Part shown: piece by piece, positions 21,001 to 36,000 of the stretch
Layout of the letters: each line of letters starts with the position of its first letter
How positions within the stretch are numbered: the stretch's first letter is position 1
Source: Oryzias latipes
Taxonomy: Eukaryota; Chordata; Actinopteri; Beloniformes; Adrianichthyidae
NCBI RefSeq assembly: GCF_002234675.1
Contig: NC_019879.2
Coordinates: forward strand, 22,067,855 to 22,131,854
DNA length: 64,000 nt
Direction: 5' to 3'
Translations under genes and position numbers: made by a program
The notes under the pieces: generated by a model
What the model saw: the letters and a program-made list of their open reading frames with translations, nothing else
Told to the model about the DNA's origin: nothing
Database searches by the model: none

Positions 21001-24000
21001 GATAAAAAAATAAAAAGATTTATTGTGGTCAGCTCCAAAACTGCAACACTAATTTCCATAAAGAATATACTTTAATTGCCCAGAGTGTGCCTGCTAATCT
21101 AAAATAGTTCAATTCTTAGTGCTTAGAAGTTTGTAAAACGATCATTAGTGATTAGATTCAGGTATGCAGACACAACATGGCTAAATAATCTTTAAATCCA
21201 TGCTAGGTGTGCGTTTAATGTAGTTTTTTTCCTCGTGGGCTCCAAGGACCCCAGGAGAAGATGACAAGTAAAGCAAAAAAAAACTGAATTACTTTGCCAC
21301 TTTATAGTGACGGTTATTAATAGATTAAAGCAAAAGTCTAACAACACTTCAAGCAAGCAATCTCAGGAAGCAATATCAAAATAATTAACATTTTTTCATA
21401 ATTAAAGCCAAATGTGGAACCAGCTGTGGTAAAAATCAACTGATAAGAAATTCTTTTCAATTTTTTTACTCAGCACCTGCCTACCATAATGCTTTGATGA
21501 TGGCTCACTTAAAATGGAAAACATGTTACATCTGATATCTAAAATGTTCAGACATTAGACTGGCGTGACATAATTACAATAATGTTTACTTTTCTCGTAT
21601 TAAAATAGAGACTGATGCAGCTGGATTAGATGGGAAATCTATAAACAAAAAAATCCTCCAAAAACAATAATCTTCTTTCAAACCATTTCTTATCATTTCC
21701 TATCATTATATGATAATAAAAGATAAGTATGTTGGACTGGAAACATCTTTGTCTGCTTTTTTAAAGTCAGTCTTGCTACTGTTTAGAATAACTGAACAAA
21801 AAGTGTTACAGTTTCTTAGTTTTGATTGTGTAGACAAAAATGTAACAGATTTCAGCTGCCTTTTAAAAAGCTGAATTTTTAGAATTCTTCTAAAAATATT
21901 ATAGACAGGATTGCTAGAACCCTCCAAACAAAGTGATACATTTACATAAAAAATGCAGTTGAGTATTTTTACTGTACCAAGCAGCGAATCAGTAGACTGA
22001 GTGTTTGTAACCGAGTCTTGGCTGCTTCGTCTCTCCTCTGTAGCAGAATCCTCACCACTCTGACCTTCCACACCTGGAGCCTCTCTGTCCTCTAGGACAG
22101 GAATCTGGGAGGAACAAGAAAAAAAAAAGAAAGAACAAATCAGCATACATTCAGTTTCTTTTGCAAATTTGCATGCATGCAAACTCTATTATTATCTTAC
22201 TCTGTTCTGTAGGTTCTCCAGCTGCTCTTTATACCACCTGTCTTTTTCCTCTAGAACCTTTTTCAGCTCCTCTTCTTTCTTCACAAAGTCTATCTCTCTT
22301 TGGAAGAAACAAAAAATGTTCCATTAGAAGAGAATCACAAAAAGGCGGGCCTCTTTAAAACAAGAAAACGCACAAAGAAAAAAATAAACCATCAACACCC
22401 AGGACCTAGTCAACTTTTTCACCTGAATTCCCCACCATGACGGCCACACAAACGGAAAGGACAAGACTGGAACAAAACCCAGTCCTGCTCGAAACAACCA
22501 AGCTGACATCAGAACACATTTGTTATCTGCTTGACATCTACCTGAGCACCACCTATTTCCAATTTTAGGAGAAATTCTAGAGGCAAAAACACATCTGTGC
22601 CGTGGGATCATCAGTATGCCCAATAGCGCCATCCTTCAATGAAGCTGCACCAACACCGTGGTACACGGATGACAGCTAGGCGTGATTGGAAACCCAGAAG
22701 GTGGAAGAATCTACTCATCACATCAATGTAGTGAACACATACATATGATCTTTTCAACACTGTGGACCTCGCCTGTGGAACAGCCTGCCTGAGGACGTGA
22801 GGGCTTCAGCCACTGTGGAGGTTTTTAAGAAAAAACTTAAGACACATCTTTTTAGTAAAGCTTTTACATAGTTTTTACTTGTCCACATGTTTTTATTTGA
22901 TTTTATAAAATTTTAACAGCTAATTTTATTTGTTTTTATTTTAAAGGAGGGATGTGTATGTGTTGGGTTTTTGTGTGTTTTTATTAATTCATTTATTTTA
23001 TTATTATTTGCATTTATTTTTATTTTTATTATTATTACATTCTTTTTACTTTGTTTATTATTTTAACTAAAATATATATTTTTTTATCTTATTTGTTTTA
23101 TTTTTTATTTTTTTTTATTTTTTCCTTTGGTAAGCACTTTGAGATGCTATGAAGCATGAAAAGCGCTATATAAATAAAGTTGAATTTGAATTTGAATGAT
23201 TCACTAAGGATATTGCAAAGGACAACGATTGACTCGACAGGGACTGCACAGATAAAAAGAATCTGAATATTTGGCTGTGCAGGAAACCCCCCTCACACTG
23301 ATCAGTACGTCATTTGTCTCCTAAAACACACAGAACCAAGGCGTAATGAGAACTGTAAGAGTTCTGAGCAGAAATAATACCTACCCGTAATTTCCGGACT
23401 ACAAGCCGCTACTTTTTTTCCTGCGCTCACAGCCCTGCGGCTTATTCTGTGACGCGGCTAATTTATGGATTTGATTGGCGGCCGCCATGTACGAACATTC
23501 GGGCTCGGTGAATGGTTTTGTATGCGCCATCCACCACCAAGCACAAGTCATTTTTTTTTTAACACACCTCTAAGCAGCCAAACAGCATGGAGGTCACTTC
23601 AGGTCTTAGACACTTCAGTCATGGTTCAACAAAAAGAAACACGCATGCCCGGCCGCATCCCAGAATCCTTTGGTGCCATTAGACCCAACGTGCACTTGAT
23701 CGCCGCTACAATATGATAAAGCTTTCAAGTTAAAAGCAATCATTAAAAGCAGCGTGAAAAAATCCCCCATCAGTAAATGGAAATGCCGGTCAGCTGCGTG
23801 ACGGAGAGAACAGCGCATGCTCAGAAGTGTATTTACCTCTGAGTCATAGTGACTCGGCTGGCTGCACGTAAATATGTGTGAATAACATCAGCCTTTATTT
23901 TGTCGGGACACGACTGGAAACACAAATCCATTTGGTCGTTTTTACGGTTTCTGACTGAGCGGAATTTTGCATTGAAAAGCTCACAGCCACCATGTGAGCT

Positions 24001-27000
24001 TTTCGGATAGGAAGGGGAGACAAGGAGCCCGCTTGGCGAGCGCGGAGCGCAGAGGCGTCCGGGGAGCAACAAGTGTTTGTTGTGAAAGGAAGCTTCTGAC
24101 GAACGCGCCGCGCTGAGGCGCGCGCTATTTTACTGATGTTTTTTAACCAGCCCCGTTAGTACCATAATGCTGCCGCGACACAAGTGGAAGGAGAGCTGTT
24201 CCTTTTCACCCCTCCATGCACTGCTGCTCCTTGCTCATTCTTAAACACGAACAACAGTGTGGCGAGCCGGGCGTTGGCCCCGCCTTTAGCCCCTAAGACT
24301 CATGGGAAATGGGGGATCGCGGATGTAAATTTCCTCATCATAACTGAGGGATGTAATGTTGATTATATGGTTACTGTTAGTAATTTTATGTATGATACCT
24401 AGTTTGTCAATAAGTTAAAAAAAATAAAAAAAAAATCAAATAAAAAAAACCATAACTGAGGAATTTGTGAACAGAATAGAGGTGCATGCTGTTTCAGAAG
24501 TGGGTGTAATTAGATACATGAGCTTGAGACAAGGCCAGTACCTGCCCACAGTGTGGTAATGAGCCATGCACACTCTGGTAGTCAGGACGCGCTTTGTCGA
24601 GGCAGCGGCTTGTATACTGATGCGGCTTGTGTATGTACAAAAACATTTGAGCACGTTAAAATAGGTGGGTGCGGCTTGTAATCGGGTGCGCTTTATAACC
24701 CGGAATTTACGGTAAACGTTCAGAAGGAACCAACAAGGAAAAGATCTAATGGCTGATTTCTAATCTGTCTCTGCTCTCTGCTTTTGGCATTTGGTCATTG
24801 AAGTGTTTTTTTTCTATCACAAATGAGTTCTTTCTTCTCTTTAGCACTGCTAAAAAGCTCCCCTGAACCCCCTATGAGGAGAGGGGTGTCAGTCAGCCAG
24901 TCACCCGTAGTCTGAACCAGTTTAAGAGAATGAAATTCAAATAAATTATAAATAGTATGAACACATCTTTAATGTCATCTAGCTCTAAACTCAAACTAAA
25001 ACTGGCTGAGAAAAGAAAAGGACAGATTTACTTAATGGAGCCAGATTGACAGAAAATGCACTTTTTTTCCTAATTCTGCCTCCAGGTGATTCATTTTTTA
25101 ATGAAATCATAACAAAACAGCCTAAAAACATACGTTTTGGATTCTTGCCATGATGTCATTGACAGTAAAGATGCAGCGCTCTCCCAAGGGAGGGCTTTTT
25201 GCAGCTCAACACCGGCTCTGTATATCCCATGTGTCCAGGAAACTCAGGAGGATCTAGCAAGAAATCCTTTAAACCTCAGGCCAAACAACACACTTTGACC
25301 AAAACTGACCCGCCCAAAATCAAAACACAGAGGGAAAGCAATCTACTGAGAACTTGAAAATGACCTTGTGGCATTAATCAACAAAACCTGCAAAACATAT
25401 CACAACTTTAATTATAAAATAAATATTGAAAATGAGATATTTTCGCTTTGGCGTATAGACAGCAATAGAGTCCAGTTGCCCTAAAGAGCAAAATCATGTT
25501 ACTATCATGTAAACTTTAGCTCACACTTGTTACTTTTAATAAAATCCAGTTTGGTTCAGATAACTTCCAAACAGAATAAACAAAATAAACATAAAATCTG
25601 TGATTTCAAGCGTCTCATTTTCCATTTTTACTCAACAGCTGCTTTTTCATTTTCTCTTCAAATAAACCAACCTGAACAAAACAACTTCAGACTCACTTTT
25701 GCTGATAGTCCTTCAGAAGTTTCTTAGCTTTGTTGTACTTCTTGTCCAAAGTCTCATACTGCGCTTGGGTCTCAGCTAGCTGTCCGTTTACGCTCTTACA
25801 CACAGCCTGGGCCTCCAGCCAGTAGCTCTCCAGCTTTTGGATCTTGTCGTTACTGTCGTCAATCTTCTGCTCCAGGGCAGACACCCTGGTCCCCCACAAA
25901 GATTTCTCCTCCTCCAGTTCATGCACCTACAGAGAAGGTGGAATGTTGCTTCAGAGGCATGACAATATGCTGTCACACAGCCTGTGCGTTGATTTTAACT
26001 TCATTTTCTATCACAAACATTGTATTGAAAAAAGAACTTTGAGACTTAAAAATAAGTCATAAATGAGACAATGATGACTACTATACATATCAGTTTTCAC
26101 TGATACATTATTGCCATACCTTTAATTTTAGCTGATTAATGTCATCCATTGCAATGCTGTGTTTAAGTTGCAGCTGCAGAAAAGAATCAAAAACAAATAA
26201 AAATTGGTTAACTCTGTTAATTACGTTACCCTGAATGATAAAAGACCAATTAACAGACTGGGATACCTCTTTGAATCTGAAAGACATCTGAGAGCCGTCC
26301 ATGTTGGTTGGCATGAACATGGCCTCTGACTCAGGGAGCTCAAAAACCTCCACATTCCGCCCTGGAGAAAAATTGGATCCCAAAATCCTTTCTTCTATCA
26401 CGTCCTCCTCCTCGTCATATCGCTCCTCCTGGAAAAATTTTTGCACTGGATGCATGTCATCTGAAAACCACCCAATGTCCAGGAACACGCTCCGCAGTGT
26501 GTCAATAACACGCCTACTGTTCACCAAAGACTGGCGGGAATTTTGGAATCAATACGTTTTTAGCTAACAGCAGTAGGCTGGACTCCAGAAAACTATGACA
26601 AGTTCATGAGACTAAATACAATTAAAGCGAAGAACCTGTATTCTAAGTCCACAGAGTCCATTTCTGCACTGATAACTGTTTGGGTTCTGCTCCTGCTAAT
26701 CCTATTTATTTTGCGCAGTCTCTCTCTGTTGCAAAAGTTCAAGTCTGTGGTGGCTCGAACTCTGAAAAAAGCAAACATTTCACAACTCTGGCAGACAGAT
26801 GGCAGCTGAAAGAACATATTCCAACAGGGCAGAGCGGTGACACATGGCTTACTCACAGCCAGCTGCTCATTTCCTGGTTCAGCCGAGTGGGATAGAACTG
26901 GGAGGGGGCTAGGACAACTGCAGAGTCACCTCACAATATTCTATAATTATGAAAACTACACTTGAACCTCTTGAACTGGAGATTTTGATATCCGATTCTT

Positions 27001-30000
27001 TTCGAGTGATGGAAGTGGAAATCTTCTGTTTAAAATAATAAAACAGTGCCACAACCATTGCTTGAAACACAGTTATGTCATAGGTGAACTAACCTCCTCG
27101 GTGGAGTGCTCATATGGGTCATCCAGGTTCTGGTGCTGCTGCTGGGTTCTCTCCTGCTCCAGGGTTTCGCTTATGAGGCGGGCCACCTCACTTTGAGTTC
27201 CTGGCTTCTCTCGACCAATCAGGAAGCTGTTTTTTTTTAATTTTTTATAAATACATTAGAGCACTTGTTACATCTAAATATCTAACATCTAAATAAAGTC
27301 TAAATATCTGCTCAGAAAAATAAATACCTTAATAAATCTGTAAACCATTTTTTAATTTAAAAGACCATATTTATCAACAATAAATTTACCATAAAAACAT
27401 TGTTTAAGAGTTAAACTGACCTGACAGTGCCTTTGGTGTTCTTTAAGACAGTTGCAGCAAACAGCTGGGTGACTCCTACCAGACTGACACCATCCACTTC
27501 CACTATCTGGTCATTCACCTGGATTCTACAGATACAAACACGTTTTTCAAGATTTTATCATGGGGAGTTGAGGAGTTATGCACACAAATGAACAGAAGAC
27601 AAATACAACAGATTTCGTGTAGTACAAAAAGACTGTTTTCTCCAAGTTAAGAGTTATTAAAACATTTCTACTATAATTAGTAGTTTTCAAAAGCCAATTT
27701 CAAAATTACAACCCAGTACATTTTATGTGTTTGATATACTTTAGGTACTTGGAAGAACATTTAAGGGTTGCTCTAAAATATGATGCTAGAGTTGTGTACA
27801 CGTAAATAAAATTAAAAGTTCAAACTTACCGTCCATCTTTCTCAGCAGCTCCATTCTGGGTTATAGTTTTCACAAAAATGCCAAGCTTTTCCAGACCCTG
27901 ATCAGCTCCAACTCCCATTCCAATGATACTAATGCCAAGGCCATTGTCTCCTGAAAACAGAAAAAGTGGGGAAGGGGAAGACGGAACTTATATTTTGTAG
28001 TATTTCATACATTGTGGTTATCTAAGGATTAGAAATAGAGACATTTCATACAAAATGTAAACCAAGTGTAAGACTGAAGATTGAATGTGAGAATGAGGCC
28101 ATTGTATATTACATTATCAGAACCTGAGTGCAAGAATGCAGTGGTGACTCATTCAAAAGAAGGAATTCCTACAACACTAAATACAAAGGAGATCTGGTAC
28201 TTCATGTTTTTACGTTTCAAGCTATTAAAAAAACTGTTTAAAACAGAATTTGAACTCACAGAAATTCTACCAGTCAGACACAAAATACACATTTTTGCTT
28301 TTATATGGAGCCCAGCAGTTTTAAGCACAGTCAAAGCTCCAGATCTGTCCCTTCTGTCTGGGGGATCATGCCTAATAAGCCATATTTTTGAGCTCAGTGG
28401 TGGATTTAATACCCCATGCTACTAAAGAGCTTTACTGTTTTTTTTTTTACTTGACCCGATCACCATGGTAACCTTTACCGACCACATTTTAATATGAGTC
28501 GCAGAAAGTCAGTAAGTCAAATCTTAAGGCTGTGGTGTAAATAATAGAAATATTGCGTCGGCTGACAGAGAAAAGATATTGTTGAACTCACAACATGTGC
28601 AATGCCACCTTCAAGCAGCCGTTTTAGTGGATTCCTTTTCTCTATCCCACTTTTAAACCACTCAACTAAAAACTAGAGTTTAATTGTCATCTATCAAAAT
28701 GGAATAGTTTTGAAGCAAGATGGGAAAACATTTTTAATATTTCATGGTGCAAAGATCTGATTTATGCCCAATGAGATGACTTTTTCTGGGAAACAATATG
28801 TCTGAACACCTAAGAGAGCAGTTCTACTGAAGTTAGATCACTAAAATGTTTGTCTACCACCTACCTTTCTGAATTTCCACAGGAAACACATCCATCTTCT
28901 CCACTCTCTTTTCCAGCTCATACTCTGCAGATGCTGCAACTGGATCAACGTCATCATTGCGCCGATCATAGTCTTCATTGGAGAAGGTGCTGAAGATCTG
29001 TATTTGTCCAAAAGAGCACAGGAGTAAATTTCCCACAGAAACTCCTCATTTTTCTGCTGATGAGTGAAAAGCAATCAGTTTTGTCTCAGGAATATAATGA
29101 TTTTGTAACTTGATAACTTGAAACACAAACACAATTGAACCTCTCATTCATAAAGCATTAACACCTCGATATATTTTTTACCCCACAGATCTAATGTTTA
29201 ATACAGCAGCAAAGGAGAAATTTCCAACATGTATTAAGCTCATCTTTTTGCTTGATATAAAAAAAACAGACATCTGCAGTAAGAAAGTCCTGAACCATGT
29301 GGGAAGTAGGACACATCTGGAGAAAGCTTGGAGGTGACAAACCATTTTCTATTTTTGCTCATAAAGACATAGATTAAGAAAAAGGAAAAACTCCATCATT
29401 TTAATGTAGCCCCCCACAAAGTCCATTTGTTAGAACATGAAACACCTTGTGTTGTTTACCCTGAATACCAGAGATTAAATACCAGACTATCTCTGCCTCC
29501 TAAATCACAAAAATCCGTCTGATGACGAGGACTGCATTTCGAGCAGAGAAATATGCGTGAAGAGCAGCTTTGAGTTAGCAGAATGAGGAGAGAGAAAAAT
29601 GAAACTGCTTTCTTGCATCTTTGCTTTTTTGTTTGCAACAACCGTCATATTTGCTGGGACAACATTAAAATCTAAAAAGCAATAAATTGGAGAACGGAAG
29701 GAGTAAAATCCTATTGTTTAAAAGAAGTAATCCACTGATAAATGTACTATTACATTAGCACCATAAGGGCCTCTTTGCAGGCTTCTTGGCCATTTGTAGC
29801 AATTATTGTTTTAATTCCTTATTCAAAAATGACATTGCTAGTTACTAAATTTGATGTTACCTTTTGAATGCAAAACATGCAACACAAACTCATTTTCACG
29901 TTTGCATGTTGTAAAAGTTTATTAGTATATAAATAATACAAATGACAAGAAAGTAAGCTCATCACTTACTCAAGGATCATCAGCTGTAAAGCTTTAGATG

Positions 30001-33000
30001 CTTGTTTTTTTTTCAAATTCTGTCATATTCACATGTAAACATAAGTTAAAAATAGTGTAAATTACTTATAGAATAAATGTTTCAGAAGAATAAAATTCTG
30101 TCCTCTTATTTACAGACAAACCCTTAAATTGTTGAGGTTGAAGAAGCAGCTATACTCAACATAAAATCCTATTAATATTTCTAAAACATGCATCTGTAAC
30201 TAAACTCATAACATAATATTGCCAGTTTACAGTTTCAAGACTTGCAGAATTCAATGTAATCTTTGTAATAGCAAAATACTCCTCTACTAAAACATGATAG
30301 GTGCTCATCACATCCTAAGATGAGGAAGAATAATATAGATGAGCAAGAAGATTAGAGTTTAGAAGACATCAGCAGAGGCTAAAGCCTGATTAGAGAAGTC
30401 AACCTAACAGAGGGTCGCCACTATAAGCCCCCTGCTGTGCCATTAGTAGTCTTTAATCTGTATGGGGTCAAAATGACCCGTCTAATGCCAAAAAGTGCAT
30501 CATAAAACTGCTGCTGAGTGAATCAATTTAAAGTTGATTCTGATTCATTTTCCTCCAATGGGCGTCTAAGAGAGTACTAAAAGCTTTGACTGACCAACAT
30601 CTATAGAAAAAAACTGTTTTCCTTGAATTTTTAAAATAAAAATAGGAAGGATGATTAATAGAACGAGAAAAATAGGAATATAGAAGATAACAAGACAGCT
30701 ACACTTTGTGAAGCTTTTATCTAATATAAAGAAACCGTAGCTTTTGCAGAGGTCACCGATGCCCTGCATTATTTCAAGATGAAGAAAAACACATGCAAGA
30801 TGGGAGAAGAAAAAGCTCTGTTTGAAATCCACGTAAGCAGATAATAGACTGCAATGAAAGCATATTGTTTGCTATTTCTTCATTGACTAAAATTAAACCT
30901 ATACAAACATATTTGCTGTTTGCTCAATTTAAACGTATCTGTGAAAAAATAAAAGTTTTTTGAGATACATTTGATATCCTAGGTGGTAAATTCAAAAGCT
31001 AACAGTATTATGTCAACTTAATACAATGGCATCCATCTCAAAATAGTTTCCAAAGCCGTTCCTTGCTCCCTTAGACTGGTTACATGTGAGGAAAACATTT
31101 TCCACTGACATTTTCAACAACTAGTAAACAACTTTAACTTTATTTTATGATACATAAAACAAGATCCTTACTTTGATTGGAGAAAACGTGGTTTTTGTTG
31201 ACTTAAAACGGTCATCTTTTAAGTATGCTAAGCTAAACAATACATCAAGGTGTCAAAATGCAATTCTCATTCCATGCAAACTATAATAGCAGCCAAATCC
31301 AGTGTTTTTCCTAGACTAATTTGAGGCATGTACTGTAAGGTTACATGATGTAATCATAGATATTTCTGCAACAAGTCAAGACCTGAAGACAGCTATAGAA
31401 AAATGCCTCTCTCTCCAAGTCTTCCTCTCTTCTTTGCACAGCACAGATGCTGACATTGAAAACAGAGCACATAGTCAGTTCCTTAACAAGAACTGAACCC
31501 AAAAGCAGAATAAGTTTGATTCCACGGTGCTGATGAGCCAAAGACCACTCTGAAGTAAACCACAGGAATAACATTGTCTGTAATTGTCATCTTTGTTGCC
31601 AAGTGTTTATAAGGAAAGATAAAAATCACAACATTGCAAGCAAGTCTCTTAAACTTTGGTTTCAAAGTGAATCACTTCAATTATTTCATCTTCCGTTTTG
31701 GAACTTTAAGGACTTTTAAACTTATCAAAAATGTCAATATCCTCCCTTTAAAAAAAAAAAAATATCCACTGTTTTACTCTGAAATGAAAGACAGTAAAAT
31801 AAACAACTGATGTTCTAATAAGTAGCTAATAATGGCTTGATTGTACAGACTTTAACACCAAACTACGTGTTTTACTTTGAACGGTTTCTGAGCCATATTC
31901 TAATCATCTTTGTTGTTAACATTTCTTATCAATAACATCATTTGGCTCAAAGGAACACAAACTCTTTAGCAGACTAAAAAAATCTTTACTAATTGTATTT
32001 TAAACTCATTAAAAAAATCCATCCAGCCATTCATTTTACAAATAGGCTAAATCACTTTCAGGGCCACAGGATTGCTGGAGCCTATCCCAGAAATAGTTGG
32101 GCAAAGGCAGGGTATACTCTGTACAGGTCGCTAGTCCATTACAGAGTCACATATTAAAAAAATAATAATCAAAAGTTCTCTTTTTAACTTTATCAATTCT
32201 CAAGCTCTAATCTGGATCCAGTAGGTTCCAATGCTTTTATCACATTTCCATTTCTTCCCCAAAACAACCCACGAGCAAGATGTGTGGGCTTGCTATCCAT
32301 CTTCTCCAACTTTGATGATCTTTTCTGTACCGCATGTGAGCTTTAAATGCACAGATGTACATGTCCCCACACCCAAAATGAAAACACTTTCCACCCCTCC
32401 CTCATTCCCCTCAATATAACAGAATACCAGTGTGGGAAATGAGTCAGCATCTGTATGGAAAAGCAAACGAAAAAAAAAAAAAGGTCAGTGTAAAAAAGTA
32501 TGGGCTGATCGCTGGAAAGAGGTAATTGTAATCTAAACAGAACTACAAAAAGGCAACAAATCATGCATGCTGTAAAGACTGAGCTGGAGAAGAAATGAAA
32601 GCAAATTCAGATTTTAGAATTTGAGTAGACACAACAGTGAACACAGTGTACTTCCTGTTGGCCTTTCTTTTCTTACTTTAGAATTAATGTTGACTTCGGT
32701 ACTTCATATTTAAAACTATGCATCTGTATCGATCCAAAATCAAATCTAGCAGTGTTATGAACAAACTGACAACTTTTAATTGAAAACAGTTGCCAAAACA
32801 AACCTCAAAGTTCAAAGGTTCTCTTTTTTACCTGAATCTGTAAAACAGAGCAGCAGCAGGTTAGAGCTAGGACTGCTGAATAAACCTGTCCAAGTTTTAA
32901 ATGGCATCCAGTCACATGGAAAGCTCAGCCTTCAGTCCAACAAACTATACTATATTTTGACTTTTTGACACCATGTGCTCCAGCTCCAACAAAGTATAAT

Positions 33001-36000
33001 GGATGACCAATACAACGGTATTCAAATTTGCCCTAAACATCCCTGTGGTGATTCATGACCCGAACCAGGAAAGGAAGAGCACAAACTGGTTGGACTGGTT
33101 TTTTTTTTTTTTTTTTTTTTTTAATCAGTGGCCTACAAATGCTTTCTTTTTCATGTAAAACCAGCTACGAATTCTAACACATTATAACTTTAATCCTTTA
33201 TTTAAAAAGAATATTTGAATGTTTAAGCAAAGAATTACAAAAATCTCAACACTCATTCCATTTCAAGCGGTTTAATAAACAGCCTTGGACAGGCCACAAC
33301 AGCATTCTGCCTTGTTTTAATCACCCACAGGCGTCTTCATAACAGCGTTTCTTTTTATTTTTTGTTTTTGTTAAATGTGGGTTGGGCCAAGTCAGACAAA
33401 TTAAAATGTTTAAATTTTAGCAAGATAAACACATATAATAAAAGGGTGATTTATCTGTAAGGGCCAGTACTGTAACCAAATACGCTTTTTTTGTACAACT
33501 GTATAAGTACCAGTAATTTGTTTTCTGTAAAACTCAAAACTGTTGAACAACTAATTATTTATTCCCAAAAAGGCCCTCGACTTCCAAAGACTAAATTAAT
33601 CAAAATTAATTATTTGCCCTTAAATCAAGGCTCAAGGTGACATAAACTTGAAAAGTCTGAATTCACATTGGTGCAAGGCTGACAAGAGATGATAAACTGT
33701 TTGTCACAAAACATGTTCCATCTTTATGAAGCTTGCTACATGACACAAACAAACAAAAAAAACTGGTTTAGGTTGTCTGAATTCTTTGGTGACATTTAAA
33801 CTTTTTCTTTTGCAAATTTTTAACAAACAAGATTGTAAAATAACTTAACTCTTTACTGTGGGGACGAAGGAAAAAAACATTTACAGGACAAGGCAAACAG
33901 CTGGCCTAATGTGTACAGTGTGAGCACCAAAAGGTTGGTTAGAAGAATCCAAACCGTCTCTGACCACGCCCTGTGTGCTCAAAAAGGGACAACGCAGCCT
34001 CTTAATTAAAAAGCGCTCTTCCTTTGGCTGAAGGCAGTGCGGGGCAACAGGTGCAGATCTTAAGCTTTAGTGGTAATGGTCGACTCCAACATTCAAAATG
34101 TTCTTGCATGTCACATGGTATGACTCAACACAGCCTCAGACTTCCAAGATAAATGCTTCGGTAATGACGATGCGGTTTTCACACAACCAAGCAAATGAAC
34201 AGACCAACAGCCGTGATCAAGAATGATTAAATTACTCTTAAAACTACATTGTGTTATAAAATGGTGCAACACTCAAATATAATAAAAAAAAAGATCAAAG
34301 TATGACATGTTTTGTTACAGATACAGGTCAATACATTATTCCTATTAATAGATTTAATTTAATGTTTAAAGGGAAATTACAACTTTGCTACGTGTAATAC
34401 TTATTTTGCACCACAATCAGTAAGTACAGTGAAACTGCAGGATCTACATGCATCCACACACAAAAAGACTCAAATTGACACAAATCAGACTTGTCTATGT
34501 ATTTTAAAGATTCCAGTAGTTTTTTCTCTCGAAATGCCCTGAAAGTTAAAAAAATCTTTGTCAATAAATTTAACTTTACATGGTTAAATCCTGTGCAAGT
34601 ATAACATGGAACAGTTCAAGTGCCAGGCCCATTAAGTGTATTTGTCTGCAGTAAGCATTAAATATTTGCCTTGAATCCCTTCTTATCCAAATTTCTCTTT
34701 TCATCCCAGACAAGGCTGATGCGTGTTTAGAGCCAATTTATCCTCTGCTACACAAAGAAGACCTTTCTTCCACACAGGAGTTCTCTGTCGAGGATTCTTG
34801 GGTTACTTAGGAACCCAATCCTGTTGTGAGCAGGCAGCACAACGCACTTCCTGTCTCCTTGTCAGTTCCAGCACAAGCCCATTTAATTTCAGTACCAGGG
34901 CAGGTTAGTTGCCTGTGGAAAATCAGGCATTTGTAGGTGCAACTAGAAATAGAAATGTTAGCTGACAAACAGTATAATTTTGGACAAACATGACTTCAAA
35001 TTTGGCACATATATCTAATCAGACTATCAACAACGCAGAAAGTCTTTCACTGGGAGTTGTGAACAAATCCAGAGTTTAGGACCCTATTTTAATATACAAC
35101 TGTACAGTTGGGACTATTTTTGTCGAAGCTTAACTTTTGTTTGTGTCCCCTCCACTCCAGGCCAGCTTCTGGTCCCCTCTCCCAGGACCCCCCCCATGAC
35201 TAGGATGGGAATCCACACCCTCAGATAACTCATTTTAAAAGTCTGTATAAACAGCGAGCAGGTCGCAAACTGTGCGGAATGCACGGGAGTGATTTGTTCT
35301 GTTATTTTCTAGCTAAATAAGATATGGTAAGTGTAGAAAATCAATAGTGGAAAATATGACTTGTCCTTTCACCCTTACCCCTTTCACTGAAACTATTCTT
35401 CTTTCTCTCTTTCGGCTTTAATCTTTCTTTTTTTTAAATGCATCAAAATTTCTTTGATCACAAATAGTTTGGTTTGTCACTGTCAATATGAGGGATAGCA
35501 CTCTTGCCTCACAGCAAGAAGGCCCCTGGTTCAAGTCCCGGCTAGGGGATCTGAAACAGAACATCAACAGGGGACCTTTCTGTGTGGAGATTGCATGTTC
35601 TCCCCGTGGCATGCGTGGGTTCTCTCCGGGGTCTCCGGCTTCCTCTGTCCAAAAACATGCTTCATAGGTCAATTGGCAACTCTAAACTGTCCATAGGTGT
35701 GAGAGTGATTGGGTGTGTGATTGTGGCCCTGCGACAGACTGGCGAACAGTCCAGGGTGTCCCCTGCCTTCGCCTACAAGTTGCCAGGATCGGCTCTACAA
35801 ATTCTTTATAGCCCCTACAGGCAAAAGTTAAAAGTGAAGAAAAGAATTCTTACAAAAAACATTTAAGTGTTTTAGAAATCAACCAGAAAACTGTCAACTT
35901 TAATAGAATTTGCAATTTAGCTTGACTGTTGACATTTGGGTTATGTAGCATCCATGAGACTGACTCTGGACCTATTTAAGCTACTTTTAATTGCCTACAC

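Noticed and set aside
26428-26460. Alternative acceptor TTTTCAG before ATGACATGCATCC in the neurabin gene
   Set aside because: Phase does not match the upstream exon ending at 27094; the acceptor TTTTTCCAG at 26429 does.
35500-35560. Possible tRNA gene (B-box-like GGTTCAAGTCC)
   Set aside because: No cloverleaf or proper A box; it is the tRNA-derived head of a SINE-like repeat with further copies in the window.
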